Shown: positions 8,235 through 17,153 of the stretch, piece by piece
How positions within the stretch are numbered: the stretch's first letter is position 1
How the letters are laid out: each line of letters begins with the position of its first letter
Assembly: GCF_014268805.2 (NCBI RefSeq)
Contig: NZ_JABWRF020000002.1
Span: forward strand, 1,060,001 to 1,124,000
Length of the DNA stretch: 64,000 nucleotides
Source of the DNA: Pseudomonas farsensis
Lineage (GTDB): Bacteria; Pseudomonadota; Gammaproteobacteria; Pseudomonadales; Pseudomonadaceae
Direction of reading: 5' to 3'
The notes under the pieces: model-generated
The model's database searches: none
What the model was told of the DNA's origin: nothing
Seen by the model: the letters and a program-made list of their open reading frames with translations, nothing else
Translations under genes and position numbers: made by a program

Positions 8235-8945
8235 TCAAAGGCCATGGCCCTGCGCCTTGCGCCGGCGCCATTGCTTGAGCCGTTGCGCCAGTTGCAGTGG
8301 GCTGTCCAACTGCTGGCGCCGGGCTTGGCTGAACAGGATCAGCGCAAGCTCGGCGGTCACCTGGGCGTCGGCGACGGCGTGGTGGCGGGCCTGCACTTGC
8401 AGGCCAAAACGCGCGATCCAGTCGTCCAGCCCAGCTTCGCGCAACACCGTGTCGGGGTTGAGCAGCGGTGCCAGCTCGGCCACGTCGATAAAGTCATGTT
8501 GCAGGCGCAGGCCCAGGCTGTCCTTGAGGGCGCGGGTGAGCATGCGTTGGTCGAATGGCGCGTGAAACGCCAGCACCGGGCTGTCGCCAATGAACGCCAT
8601 CAGGTCCAGCAGCGCCTCGGCCGGGTCGCAACCTGCGGCCAGGGCGCTGGGGCCCAGGCCATGGATCAGCACGCTGGCGTTGGTCTTCTGCTCGGGGCGG
8701 TGCAGGGTGCGTTCGAACGGCTGGCCAAGGTTGATAGCGCCGTCTTCTATGGCCACCGCGCCAATCGACAGCACCTGATCGCGGTTCAGGTTAAGGCCAC
8801 TGGTTTCAAGGTCCAGCACCACCCAGCGCTGTTCACGCAGGGAGCATACGCCCAGTGGTGCAGGCGCCGGCAAGGCGGCCATGCGCTGGCGCAGATTGGC
8901 GCCCAGTTCGGGCGCATGCGGGCGTAGCCAGGCCAGCAGGTTCAT
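8235..8945 (-). CDS. DnaQ-like 3'-5' exonuclease (DEDDh)
   Basis: The 236-residue protein has an exonuclease fold starting about residue 45. Motif I is VVLDLETSGLN (the DxE pair), motif II lies around FHAPFDQRML, and motif III is HHAVADAQVTAEL, with the histidine and aspartate of the DEDDh class. It is about as long as the DNA polymerase III epsilon chain but diverges from it, and it resembles stand-alone exonucleases fused or linked to CBS/DUF294 proteins. Its ATG overlaps the stop of the upstream DUF294 gene by 4 bases, so the two are translated as a pair and probably work together. The substrate (DNA, RNA or small nucleotide) is not evident. Confidence 0.88.
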   Translation of the reverse strand: MNLLAWLRPHAPELGANLRQRMAALPAPAPLGVCSLREQRWVVLDLETSGLNLNRDQVLSIGAVAIEDGAINLGQPFERTLHRPEQKTNASVLIHGLGPSALAAGCDPAEALLDLMAFIGDSPVLAFHAPFDQRMLTRALKDSLGLRLQHDFIDVAELAPLLNPDTVLREAGLDDWIARFGLQVQARHHAVADAQVTAELALILFSQARRQQLDSPLQLAQRLKQWRRRKAQGHGL

Positions 8946-10879
8946 AACTGGTACCGCTGCGCCAGGCTCGCTTGCAGGCGCTGGGCCTGGCGCAACGACT
9001 CGCGCAGGATGCGCCGGTCGAGGTGGTTGAGGCTGTCGGGGTCGACACGGTTGGAATACGGCAGGTTGTCCCGGGTCTGGCGCTGGTGCTGCTGCATGCG
9101 CGTCTGCTGGATGAAGTGATAGGCCTCTTCATAAGCGGCGCCGTCGAGTGCGTCTATCACGCCTTTGGCCACCAGCTCGCGCAGGCGCTCCAGGGTATTG
9201 CAGGCGCCAATACCGTGGGCCAGAGCCAACAGTCGAGCCCCGTCCACGAAGGGCGTCAGGCCCTGCACTTTCAGGTCCAGGGTGGCCGCTTTGTCGTCGC
9301 CTTGGCGGGTCAGCACGAACTCGCGCAGGCGGCCCACCGGTGGGCGCTGGCGCAGGGCGTTGTCGGCCAGCATGCGCTGGAAGATGCGGTTGTCGGCGAC
9401 CTGCTCCAGCAGCCCACGGCGCAGTTGTTCGCAGCCCTGCTCGTCGCCCCAGACCACCCGCAGGTCGAAATAGATGCTCGAACCCAGCAGGTTTTCCGGG
9501 CTGGCCTCGCGCACAAAGCCTGCAAAGCGCCGCGCCCACTCGCTGCGCGACAGGCACAGCTCGGGGTTGCCGGCCATCACGTTGCCCTTGCACAGGGTAA
9601 AGCCGCATTGCGCCAGGTTGTGGTTGATGTACTGCGCCAGCGGCAACAGGCGGGCGCGAATGGTCTCGGCCTCGGCGCTGTTCTGGGCCTCGAACAGGAT
9701 GCCGTTGTCCTGGTCGGTGTGCAGGGTCTGCTCGCGGCGGCCTTCGCTGCCGAAACACAGCCAGCTGAACGGCACGCCGGGGTCGCCGCGTTCGGCGATG
9801 GCCAGCTCGATGACCCGGCACACGGTGTGGTCGTTGAGCAGGGTGATGATCTGGGTGATCTGCGTCGACGACGCGCCGTGGGCCAGCATGCGTTCGACCA
9901 ATTGGCCGATCTCGCCGCGCAGCGCCACCAGGTTGTCCAGGCGCGGCGCGTGGCGGATGGTCCGCGCCAGGTGCACCAGGTCGACCCGTTGCAGCGAGAA
10001 CAAGTCGCGTTCGGAAATCACCCCGCACAGGCGGCCGTTGTCCACCAGGCACACGTGGGCGATATGCCGTTCGGTCATTGCCATGGCGGCGTCGAAGGCG
10101 CTGGCCTGGGGGCTCAGGTGGAAGGGCCGGGCGGTCATGTAGCGCTCGACCGGCGCGGTCAGTTCGGCGCCGGGGTCGGCCACCACCTGGCGCAGGTCAC
10201 GCAGGGTGAAGATGCCCAGCGGCGCGCGCAGCTCATCGACAATGACGATGCTGCCCACTTGCTGTTCATGCATCACCGCGACCGCCTCGCGCAGCGGTGT
10301 GGCCGGGCTGCACACCACGGGGTGGCGCAACGCCAGCTCGCCCAACGGTGTGTTCAGCGAATACTGGGTGCCGAGGGTTTCCACGGCGCGCTGGCGCACC
10401 TGCTGGTTGACCTGGTCAAGCAGGCTGCTCACCCCGCGCAGGGCAAAGTCGCGGAAGACGTCGGACATCGAAAACACACGGATGAACGCGGCTTTGTTCA
10501 GTTGCAGGCAGAAGGTGTCTTCGCCCGCCAGGTGCTCGGTGCGGGTCGCCCGCTCGCCCAGCAGGGCCGCCAGCGGGAAGCACTCGCCACCGGCGATTTC
10601 GAACGTGGTTTCGGTACCGGGCCGGGTGACGTGCTGGCGCTCGCCGATCACCCGGCCCTGCTTGACGATATAGAAGTGCTCCACCGGGCCGTCAGCCGGT
10701 TTGATGATGCTCTCGCCGGCGGCGTAGAAACGCAGTTGGCACTGTTCCACCAGGTACGCCAGGTGGCCCTGTTCCATCTGATTGAACGGCGGGAAACGCT
10801 GCAAGAACTGCAGCGTGCCCTGAATGTTCTGTAGTACCGCAGTCCTTCCGGCCTGGGTATAGGCGTCCTTTTTGCTCAT
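8942..10879 (-). CDS. cNMP-binding/CBS/DUF294 putative nucleotidyltransferase
   Basis: The 645-residue cytoplasmic protein has four parts. A cyclic-nucleotide-binding-like domain spans about residues 20-150 (FPPFNQMEQGHLAYLVEQCQ, GECFPLAALLG). Two CBS domains span about residues 170-285 (RHPVVCSPATPLREAVAVMH, YMTARPFHLSPQ). A DUF294 nucleotidyltransferase domain spans about residues 310-470 with the active-site pattern GSEGRREQTLHTDQDNGILF (GS...DxD), and a C-terminal DUF294_C helical domain completes it. This is the architecture of GlnD-like putative regulatory nucleotidyltransferases. In other pseudomonads it lies next to acetate-transport or exonuclease genes. It is coupled to the downstream exonuclease gene by a 4-base overlap and diverges from a receiver-domain gene. 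Target protein and nucleotide are unknown. Confidence 0.85.
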   Translation of the reverse strand: MSKKDAYTQAGRTAVLQNIQGTLQFLQRFPPFNQMEQGHLAYLVEQCQLRFYAAGESIIKPADGPVEHFYIVKQGRVIGERQHVTRPGTETTFEIAGGECFPLAALLGERATRTEHLAGEDTFCLQLNKAAFIRVFSMSDVFRDFALRGVSSLLDQVNQQVRQRAVETLGTQYSLNTPLGELALRHPVVCSPATPLREAVAVMHEQQVGSIVIVDELRAPLGIFTLRDLRQVVADPGAELTAPVERYMTARPFHLSPQASAFDAAMAMTERHIAHVCLVDNGRLCGVISERDLFSLQRVDLVHLARTIRHAPRLDNLVALRGEIGQLVERMLAHGASSTQITQIITLLNDHTVCRVIELAIAERGDPGVPFSWLCFGSEGRREQTLHTDQDNGILFEAQNSAEAETIRARLLPLAQYINHNLAQCGFTLCKGNVMAGNPELCLSRSEWARRFAGFVREASPENLLGSSIYFDLRVVWGDEQGCEQLRRGLLEQVADNRIFQRMLADNALRQRPPVGRLREFVLTRQGDDKAATLDLKVQGLTPFVDGARLLALAHGIGACNTLERLRELVAKGVIDALDGAAYEEAYHFIQQTRMQQHQRQTRDNLPYSNRVDPDSLNHLDRRILRESLRQAQRLQASLAQRYQL

Positions 10880-10900
10880 GCAACTGACCGTATCGCTACG

Positions 10901-10932
10901 CCGAACTATATATATCTATCTATAGGGTTCGG
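10901..10932. repeat. AT-rich inverted repeat between divergent genes
   Basis: CCGAACTATA (10901-10910) is mirrored by TATAGGGTTCGG (10921-10932) around an alternating TA/TC centre. It lies 22 bases upstream of the DUF294 start and about 160 bases upstream of the receiver gene. It could be an operator or a promoter -10 region for the DUF294 gene; its role is inferred only from position. Confidence 0.5.
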
Positions 10933-11089
10933 CTTTGTTGTTCTCGGGCCCCATGGTCGGCTGGCCGTGCGGTGGTGCCCATTGGACGTAAGTCTAGAAA
11001 ACGTTGTCAAAAAGCCGACGAAAGGTCAGCCGGATAGCCCGGTTCTTGCGGTCCAACCGCGTGAGCGAGAGATTTATAACGAGAAGACC

Positions 11090-11539
11090 ATGGTTGAACA
11101 TGAAGATATTCTGACTGACGCCGAGCGTGCAGCGTTGGCCATGGTGACTGCGCCGGTGGCGGCACGGCCAGTGGTGTTGGTAGTAGACGACAACCCGGTC
11201 AACCGCCAGGCCTTGTGTTTGTACCTGAAAAGCCATCGGGTCGAGTGCATGGAGGCTGACGGAGCCGAGGAGGCGCTGTTCAAGCTGGATTGGGAGCCGC
11301 GTATCGCGCTGATCATCACCGATCTGCGCATGCGGCCGGTGGATGGCCATGGCCTGATCGACAAGGTTCGCCACACCGAGCGGGCAGCTCTTCCTATCAT
11401 CGTGGTGTCGGGCGACACCGATGTGAAGGAGGCGGTGGACGTGATGCACCTAGGGGTGGTGGATTTTTTGCTGAAGCCGGTGGATCTGGGGAAGCTGCTG
11501 GAACTGGTGAAGCGGGAGCTGAGGCTGGAGCAAGGCTGA
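11090..11539 (+). CDS. Stand-alone receiver-domain response regulator
   Basis: The preferred start is ATG 11090 (MVEHEDILTD), with GAGAAG upstream, giving 149 residues. In-frame GTG codons further left would add a low-complexity leader. After a tail of about 30 residues comes one receiver domain: acidic pocket VVDDNPVNRQ, phosphoacceptor Asp in IITDLRMRPVDGHG, conserved Ser in IVVSGDTDV, and Lys in FLLKPVD. No output domain follows, so it must signal by protein contact, as CheY or Spo0F-like regulators do. No cognate kinase is adjacent. It diverges from the cNMP/CBS/DUF294 gene, which may be related, and it ends next to a REP pair. Confidence 0.85.
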   Translation: MVEHEDILTDAERAALAMVTAPVAARPVVLVVDDNPVNRQALCLYLKSHRVECMEADGAEEALFKLDWEPRIALIITDLRMRPVDGHGLIDKVRHTERAALPIIVVSGDTDVKEAVDVMHLGVVDFLLKPVDLGKLLELVKRELRLEQG

Positions 11540-11542
11540 AAA

Positions 11543-11610
11543 CGATCGCGGGGCAAGCCCGCTCCCACATGCATGAACACTGCTTTGTGGGAGCGGGCTT
11601 GCCCCGCGAT
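11543..11610. repeat. REP palindrome pair (P. putida type)
   Basis: Two REP units face each other: ATCGCGGGGCAAGCCCGCTC at 11546-11565 and its reverse complement near 11588-11609, with the flanking CCCAC and GTGGG also mirrored. The pair lies between the converging receiver and glcB genes and could act as a bidirectional transcription stop. Confidence 0.9.
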
Positions 11611-11624
11611 GCGTTTACGGCAAA

Positions 11625-13802
11625 TTACAACCCGTTGCGCGCCTTGAACTCGCGACGACGGCGGTGCAGCACCGGCTCGGTGTAGCCGTTTGGCTGCTTG
11701 GCACCTTCAAGTACCAACTCCACTGCCGCCTGGAACGCGATGTTGTCATCGAAATTCGGCGCCATGGCGCGGTACTGCGCGTCACCTGCGTTCTGCTTGT
11801 CGACCACTGCAGCCATGCGCTTGAGGCTTTCGAGCACCTGCTCCTGGCTGACCACGCCATGGCGCAGCCAGTTGGCCAGCAACTGGGCCGAAATACGCAG
11901 CGTGGCGCGGTCTTCCATCAGGCCGACATCGTTGATGTCCGGCACCTTCGAGCAACCCACGCCGTGATCGATCCAGCGCACCACATAGCCCAGGATGCCC
12001 TGGGCGTTGTTGTCCAGTTCGTTGCGGATCTCCTCCGCCGACCAGTTGGTGTTGGCCGCCAGCGGGATGGCCAGGATATCGTCGACCGAGGCCGGCGTAC
12101 GCGAGGCCAGCTCGCGCTGACGGGCCTGCACGTCGACCTTGTGGTAGTGCAGGGCATGCAGGGTGGCGGCAGTCGGTGACGGCACCCAGGCGGTGTTGGC
12201 ACCGGCCAGCGGGTGGGCGATTTTCTGCTCCAGCATCGCTGCCATCAGGTCAGGCATGGCCCACATGCCTTTGCCGATCTGCGCGCGGCCTTGCAGGCCG
12301 GTGGCCAGGCCCACGTCGACGTTGTTGTTTTCGTAGGCGCCGATCCACTTCTCGTTCTTCATGGCGCCTTTGCGCACTACGGCGCCGGCCTCCATCGAGG
12401 TGTGGATTTCATCGCCAGTGCGGTCGAGGAAACCGGTGTTGATGAACGCCACGCGCTCGGCAGCCGCCTTGATACAGGCCTTGAGGTTGACCGTGGTGCG
12501 GCGCTCCTCGTCCATGATGCCGACCTTGACGGTGTTGCGCGGCATGCCCAGCAGGTCTTCGACACGGCTGAAGATTTCGGCGGCGAAGGCCACTTCTTCA
12601 GGGCCATGCATCTTCGGCTTGACGATGTACACGCTGCCGCTGCGGGTGTTCTTGCGGCTGGTGTTGCCGTTGAGGTTGTGCAGGGCGACCAGGTTGGTGA
12701 ACAGGCCGTCCTGGATACCTTCGGGGATTTCGTTGCCCTGGGCGTCAAGGATGGCCGGGTTGGTCATCAGGTGGCCGACGTTGCGCACGAACAGCAGCGA
12801 ACGGCCGTGCAGGGTCACGCTGCCGCCGTCAGGGGCGCTGTACTCGCGGTCCGGGTTCATGGTGCGGGTAAAGGTCTTGCCGCCTTTGCTGACGCTTTCG
12901 GCCAGGTCGCCTTTCATCAGGCCCAGCCAGTTGCGATAGACGATTACCTTGTCGTCGGCATCCACGGCGGCGACCGAGTCTTCGCAGTCCATGATGGTGG
13001 TCAGTGCCGATTCCATCAGGATGTCTTTCACCCCGGCAGCGTCGGTGCTGCCCACAGGCGTCGAGGCATCGACCTGGATTTCGAAGTGCAGGCCGTTGTG
13101 CTTGAGCAGCACGCCAGTGGGCGCTGCGGCATCGCCAACGAAGCCGATCAGTTGGGCGTCGTCGCGCAGGCCGCTGTTGCTGCCGCCTTTGAGAGCAACC
13201 ACCAGCTTGCCAGCCTCGATGCGGTAGCCAGTGGAATCTACATGCGAGCCGGCAGCCAGGGGCGCGGCTTCATCGAGGAAGGCGCGGGCAAAGGCGATGA
13301 CTTTGTCGCCACGCACCTTGTTGTAGCCTGGGCCTTTTTCGGCGCCGCCTTCCTCGCTGATGGCATCGGTGCCATACAGCGCGTCGTACAGCGAGCCCCA
13401 GCGGGCGTTGGCGGCGTTGAGGGCGAAGCGTGCGTTCATCACCGGCACGACCAACTGCGGGCCGGCCATCTGGGCGATTTCTTCATCGACGTTTTGCGTG
13501 CTGGCCTGGAAATCGTCGACTTGCGGCAGCAGGTAGCCGATTTCTTGCAGGAATGCCTTGTAGGCGGCGGCGTCATGGGCCTGGCCTTGGCGGGCCTGGT
13601 GCCAGGCGTCGATCTGCGCTTGCAGCTGGTCGCGCTTGGCGAGCAGGGCGTGGTTCTTGGGAGCGAGGTCATTGATGATCTTCTCTGCCCCTGCCCAGAA
13701 TGCATCGGCCTTGATGCCGGTACCTGGGATCGCTTCGTCGTTGACGAAGTCGTACAGGGCCTTGGCGACCTGAAGGCCACCGACTTGAACGTATCCAGTC
13801 AT
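11625..13802 (-). CDS. glcB: Malate synthase G
   Basis: The 725-residue enzyme condenses glyoxylate with acetyl-CoA to malate in the glyoxylate bypass and glycolate use. The length matches the monomeric G isoform. Start ATG 13802 ([17 protein letters not shown]) is behind GTGAGG; an in-frame GTG four codons earlier is part of that ribosome site. Isoform signatures are visible: [18 protein letters not shown] with [15 protein letters not shown], and the catalytic stretch [19 protein letters not shown], which carries the conserved Asp. No glc operon genes adjoin it; its neighbours are a receiver gene and an ACT-domain gene. Confidence 0.97.
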   Translation of the reverse strand: MTGYVQVGGLQVAKALYDFVNDEAIPGTGIKADAFWAGAEKIINDLAPKNHALLAKRDQLQAQIDAWHQARQGQAHDAAAYKAFLQEIGYLLPQVDDFQASTQNVDEEIAQMAGPQLVVPVMNARFALNAANARWGSLYDALYGTDAISEEGGAEKGPGYNKVRGDKVIAFARAFLDEAAPLAAGSHVDSTGYRIEAGKLVVALKGGSNSGLRDDAQLIGFVGDAAAPTGVLLKHNGLHFEIQVDASTPVGSTDAAGVKDILMESALTTIMDCEDSVAAVDADDKVIVYRNWLGLMKGDLAESVSKGGKTFTRTMNPDREYSAPDGGSVTLHGRSLLFVRNVGHLMTNPAILDAQGNEIPEGIQDGLFTNLVALHNLNGNTSRKNTRSGSVYIVKPKMHGPEEVAFAAEIFSRVEDLLGMPRNTVKVGIMDEERRTTVNLKACIKAAAERVAFINTGFLDRTGDEIHTSMEAGAVVRKGAMKNEKWIGAYENNNVDVGLATGLQGRAQIGKGMWAMPDLMAAMLEQKIAHPLAGANTAWVPSPTAATLHALHYHKVDVQARQRELASRTPASVDDILAIPLAANTNWSAEEIRNELDNNAQGILGYVVRWIDHGVGCSKVPDINDVGLMEDRATLRISAQLLANWLRHGVVSQEQVLESLKRMAAVVDKQNAGDAQYRAMAPNFDDNIAFQAAVELVLEGAKQPNGYTEPVLHRRRREFKARNGL

Positions 13803-14235
13803 TGCTTGCCTCACCTCTGCTCAGCTATTTCGCTTCGCTCTTCTGTATTAAGCCTGTGGCGCTTCACTAAACACGGCACCAGTGCGTGCCCACGCAGGGT
13901 GGGCGGCTGGGTGCAGCGCGCCAGACGGGCTGGCGGCGAGTCTTGTTTTTGCACAGGCGCCTTGGCAGACATCCTGACGACGTTTTGTAGTCTGCGCCGA
14001 CGCATACTACATGAAGCAGCAGGCGCGGGAATATCAGACTAAAAGCGTCGCCGCGCGACCAAACGGTCGCATGGGGTCACGCTGGGAAACGGTATGTTCG
14101 CAAAAAACCTGTGGATTGTTCCAGATAAATCTTGAAACGGTACACGATAGATTGCGCGACTGCCCCTGCGGCAGGTTGCCACGCCTTGCCTATACTCATG
14201 TGATTCGCGTGTTGCGGCATCACAAGGAGCCCGCT
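13803..14235. other. Divergent intergenic region glcB / ACT-domain gene
   Basis: This 433-base region must hold the promoters of both flanking genes. A perfect hairpin GCGACC-AAAC-GGTCGC lies at about 14056-14071. No gene is convincing in either strand. Translation of the right part in frame with the ACT gene gives no recognisable domain before the GTG start at 14236. Confidence 0.5.
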
Positions 14236-14754
14236 GTGGATCATCTCGTACTGACCGTGATCGCCCCCGACCAGGCCGGGCAGGTCGAACGTATCGCGCA
14301 ATGCATTGCCGAGCATGACGGCAACTGGCTTGAAAGCCGTATGTCGCGCCTGGCCGGCCAGTTCGCCGGCATCTTGCGTGTGGCGGTGCCGGCGGAGCAG
14401 TACGGTGACCTGGTGGTGTCGCTGCAAAATCTCGTCGCCTTCGGCATCCGCGTGCTGATTGCCGAAGGCGGCAGCGAGCCTGCCAGTACCTGGCAGCCGA
14501 TTGCCATGGAACTGGTGGGCAACGACCGGCCAGGCATCGTCCGTGATATCACCCGCTTGCTGGCGGGGCAAGGGGTCAACCTTGAACGCTTCACCACCGA
14601 GGTGCGCCCGGCACCGATGAGCAGCGAGCCGCTGTTCCATGCCGAGGCATTGCTGGCGGTGCCGTCGGAGTTGTCGCTGGAGGTTTTGCAGCAGAGCCTT
14701 GAGAGCCTGGCCGATGACCTGATGGTGGAACTGCACCTGCGCCCCGAGGGTTGA
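14236..14754 (+). CDS. GcvR-like ACT-domain protein
   Basis: The 172-residue protein starts with GTG 14236 behind a good AAGGAG seven bases away (VDHLVLTVIAPDQAG). It has two ACT domains, at about residues 3-75 and 88-165, with the motifs APDQAGQVERIAQC and GNDRPGIVRDITRLLAGQGVNLE. This is the layout of the glycine cleavage system repressor GcvR, which binds glycine and acts through GcvA rather than DNA. Many pseudomonads carry such a gene next to malate synthase or peroxiredoxin genes. Its position beside glcB is compatible with glycine/glyoxylate metabolism, but the target is unproven. Confidence 0.85.
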   Translation: MDHLVLTVIAPDQAGQVERIAQCIAEHDGNWLESRMSRLAGQFAGILRVAVPAEQYGDLVVSLQNLVAFGIRVLIAEGGSEPASTWQPIAMELVGNDRPGIVRDITRLLAGQGVNLERFTTEVRPAPMSSEPLFHAEALLAVPSELSLEVLQQSLESLADDLMVELHLRPEG

Positions 14755-14793
14755 GCGCCTTCTCAGGTTATCCCGGTTTAACGGGGATGCCCC

Positions 14794-14802
14794 TGTGGAT
14801 AA
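14794..14802 (-). promoter_or_regulatory. Perfect DnaA-box 9-mer (first of two)
   Basis: TGTGGATAA on the plus strand equals the consensus DnaA box TTATCCACA on the minus strand. It lies in the intergenic region after the ACT gene, inside the imperfect inverted repeat CAGGTTATCC...GGATAACCTG (14764-14806). Whether DnaA binds is inferred. Confidence 0.5.
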
Positions 14803-14906
14803 CCTGGGGGTGTACCGCGCCAGCCCAGCGCTGGCAAGGCCCGGCGGCTATTGAGCAAAAAACGCTCAGTCAGCGGCGGCTTGTGCACAAACGCCGGGGA
14901 TGGGGG

Positions 14907-14915
14907 TGTGGATAA
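14907..14915 (-). promoter_or_regulatory. Perfect DnaA-box 9-mer (second of two)
   Basis: A second TGTGGATAA in the same orientation, 113 bases from the first, is again followed by CCT. The palindrome TTGTGCACAA (14881-14890) lies between the two. Together they make the 224-base gap between the ACT gene and rarD unusual. Confidence 0.5.
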
Positions 14916-14978
14916 CCTCTGGAGACATCGCTACAGGCCACGCACAACAAGGCCTGTAGCGTATTGATCAATAAGTGA

Positions 14979-15863
14979 TCAGGTGCGCTTGCGCAGCGAC
15001 ATCCAGGCATCGACGCTGTACAGCGCCAGGCCCGCCCAGATACAGGCGAACGCCAGCACGTTGCTCGACGTCAGGTGCTCGTCGAACAGCAGCACCGCCT
15101 GCAGCAATACCAAGGTGGGCGCCAGGTATTGCAAGAAGCCCAGCGTGGTGTAGGGCAGGTGCCGGGCGGCGGCGTTGAAGCACACCAGCGGTACCAGCGT
15201 CACGGGGCCGGCGGCGATCAGCCAGAGCGCTTCGCTGCTGCTGAAAAACGCCAGGTTGGCGCTGTTGGCGGCGGGGTGCAGCAGCAACCAGCCGATGGCC
15301 AGCGGCACCAGCATCCAGGTTTCCACCACCAGCCCCGGCAGCGCCGCGACCGGCGCCTGTTTGCGGATCAGCCCATAGAAGCCGAACGTCAGCGCCAGTG
15401 CCAGCGACACCCACGGCAGGCTGCCCACTTGCCACACCTGCTGCGCCACGCCCAGCGCCGCCAGCGCCACCGCCAGCCATTGCAGGCGGCGCAGGCGCTC
15501 GCCCAGCAGCATGCCGAGCAGCACGTTGATCAACGGGTTGATGTAGTAGCCCAGGCTGGCTTCGAGCATGCGCCCGTTGTTCACCGCCCATACGTAGGTC
15601 AGCCAGTTGCCGGCGATCAGCGTGCCACTGAGGGCCAGGATGGCTAGGCGCCGCGGGTTGTCGCGCAGCTCGCGCCACCAGCCTGGGTGCTTCCACATAA
15701 GTAGCAGCAATGAGCCGAACAGCGCCGACCAGAGCACCCGGTGGACGATGATTTCCACCGCGGGGACGCTCTGGATGGCTTTGAAGTAGAGGGGGAACAG
15801 GCCCCAGATGATGTAGGCGCCGAGGCCCAGAATGTACCCGCGGCGCGGGTTGGCGGCGTGCAT
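14979..15863 (-). CDS. rarD: RarD-type EamA-family permease
   Basis: The 294-residue inner-membrane protein has about ten hydrophobic helices and the family opening GYILGLGAYIIWGLFPLYFK. The length equals that of the RarD protein family (chloramphenicol-sensitive protein RarD), a branch of the drug/metabolite transporters. Internal signatures include NWLTYVWAVNNG, SLGYYINPLINVLLG and LQYLAPTLVLLQAVLLFDE. The transported compound is not established for the family. It is monocistronic in appearance, with its start 63 bases from the stop of srkA, which reads in the same direction. Confidence 0.92.
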   Translation of the reverse strand: MHAANPRRGYILGLGAYIIWGLFPLYFKAIQSVPAVEIIVHRVLWSALFGSLLLLMWKHPGWWRELRDNPRRLAILALSGTLIAGNWLTYVWAVNNGRMLEASLGYYINPLINVLLGMLLGERLRRLQWLAVALAALGVAQQVWQVGSLPWVSLALALTFGFYGLIRKQAPVAALPGLVVETWMLVPLAIGWLLLHPAANSANLAFFSSSEALWLIAAGPVTLVPLVCFNAAARHLPYTTLGFLQYLAPTLVLLQAVLLFDEHLTSSNVLAFACIWAGLALYSVDAWMSLRKRT

Positions 15864-15926
15864 GGAGAATCCTTGCTTGGGAAGCGAACGAAGCGGCCCC
15901 CATTGTAGACACTGCTTGCAACACTT

Positions 15927-16901
15927 TTAGAACAATTTCAGCGGCTGTTCATCCAGTGCAGAAATCTGTTCACGCAGGGCGAGGATCTGATCGCCCCAAT
16001 ACCGCGGCTGGCCAAACCAGGGGAAGCTCGGCGGGAACGCTGGGTCATCCCAGCGCCGCGCCAGCCAGGCGCTGTAGTGTAACTGGCGCAGTGCGCGCAG
16101 CGGCTCGATCAGGGCCAGTTCGCGCGGGTCGAAATCGTGGAATTCGTTATAGCCGTCGATCAGTTCGGCCAGTTGGCCAAGGCGTTCCTCGCGGCTGCCG
16201 GCCAGCATCATCCACAGGTCTTGCACGGCGGGGCCGGTGCGGCAGTCGTCGAGGTCGACCATGTGGTAGGCGTCGTCGCGGTGCATCAGGTTGCCGGGGT
16301 GCAGGTCGCCATGCAGGCGGATCACCTGATGCGGGGAGCGGGCATAGATGGCCTCGACCCGCTTGAGCAGGTCGCGGGCCACCGACTCGAATGCCGGCAG
16401 CAACTCGCGCGGCACGAAGCCGCCGTCCAGCAGCGTCTGCAGCGAGGCATGGCCGAAGTTATCCACAGTCAGGGCTTCGCGGTGCTCGAACGGGCGGGTT
16501 GCGCCCACCGCGTGCAGGCGCCCGAGCAGTTGGCCCAGGCGATACAACTGGTCGAGGTTGCCAGGCTCCGGCGCATGGCCGCCACGGCGCGGGAACAGCG
16601 CAAAACGAAAGCCTGCGTGCTCGAACAGCGAACGGCCTTGGTGCTGCATTGGCGCAACCACCGGCACTTCGCAATCGGCCAGTTCTGCACTGAAAGCGTG
16701 TTCTTCGAGAATGGCCGCATCGCTCCAGCGGCCGGGGCGATAGAACTTGGCGATCAGCGGCTGGCCATCTTCGATACCCACCTGGTACACGCGGTTTTCG
16801 TAGCTGTTGAGCGCCAGCACCCGGGCATCGCTTAAAAAGCCAAGGCTTTCGACGGCGTCCAGCACAAGGTCGGGGGTGAGGGTGGAGAACGGGTGGGACA
16901 T
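15927..16901 (-). CDS. srkA: Stress-response Ser/Thr protein kinase SrkA (YihE/RdoA)
   Basis: The 324-residue aminoglycoside-phosphotransferase-fold kinase starts at ATG 16901 (MSHPFSTLTPD) behind GGAGCC. Catalytic-loop residues are in VIRLHGDLHPGNLMH, and the metal-binding Asp pair is in YHMVDLDDCRTGPAVQDL. The nucleotide loop lies around YENRVYQVGIEDGQPLIAKFY. E. coli SrkA counteracts toxin-dependent death and envelope stress by phosphorylating proteins on Ser/Thr. It is divergent from the DUF1592/DUF1552 cassette. Confidence 0.93.
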   Translation of the reverse strand: MSHPFSTLTPDLVLDAVESLGFLSDARVLALNSYENRVYQVGIEDGQPLIAKFYRPGRWSDAAILEEHAFSAELADCEVPVVAPMQHQGRSLFEHAGFRFALFPRRGGHAPEPGNLDQLYRLGQLLGRLHAVGATRPFEHREALTVDNFGHASLQTLLDGGFVPRELLPAFESVARDLLKRVEAIYARSPHQVIRLHGDLHPGNLMHRDDAYHMVDLDDCRTGPAVQDLWMMLAGSREERLGQLAELIDGYNEFHDFDPRELALIEPLRALRQLHYSAWLARRWDDPAFPPSFPWFGQPRYWGDQILALREQISALDEQPLKLF

Positions 16902-17115
16902 GGAGGCTCCGGGGCGCTTGGGCGGTGAAGCCCGCCGTACAAGGCCGTTAGCGTCCCGCAATCGGTGGCAGGGTGCAAGGTCTGCCGGCTACCTGACATT
17001 TTTGCCAGTACCGGCCACAGCGATTCAGGCATAGCGTACGAGGCAATCGCTCGCGCATATCGGCAGTGGCGTTCGAACGGTCAAGTGGCTCGCAGAAGTT
17101 TGCATCGAGCCTGAC

Positions 17116-17134
17116 CCCACCGGGTTTCGGTGGG
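17116..17134 (+). promoter_or_regulatory. Leader hairpin ahead of the DUF1592-type gene
   Basis: CCCACCG-GGTTT-CGGTGGG forms a perfect 7-bp stem that ends about five bases before the AGGGAGAA ribosome site and 20 bases before the ATG at 17154. It may affect ribosome access or be a 5' stabiliser. No U-tract follows, so it is not a terminator. Confidence 0.5.
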
Positions 17135-17153
17135 CCAGACAGGGAGAAACCCC

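Noticed and set aside
8972..10834. 620-codon open frame on the plus strand opposite the DUF294 gene
   Set aside because: Shadow of the real gene; low-complexity His/Gln/Gly/Val translation and no ribosome site.
11543..11610. Possible CRISPR-like or phage-related palindromes near REP pairs
   Set aside because: The units are inverted pairs of P. putida REP sequence with no regularly spaced direct repeats, spacers or cas genes. No CRISPR array was seen anywhere in the window.
12213..14042. 609-codon open frame opposite glcB
   Set aside because: Antisense shadow of malate synthase G; no recognisable protein features.
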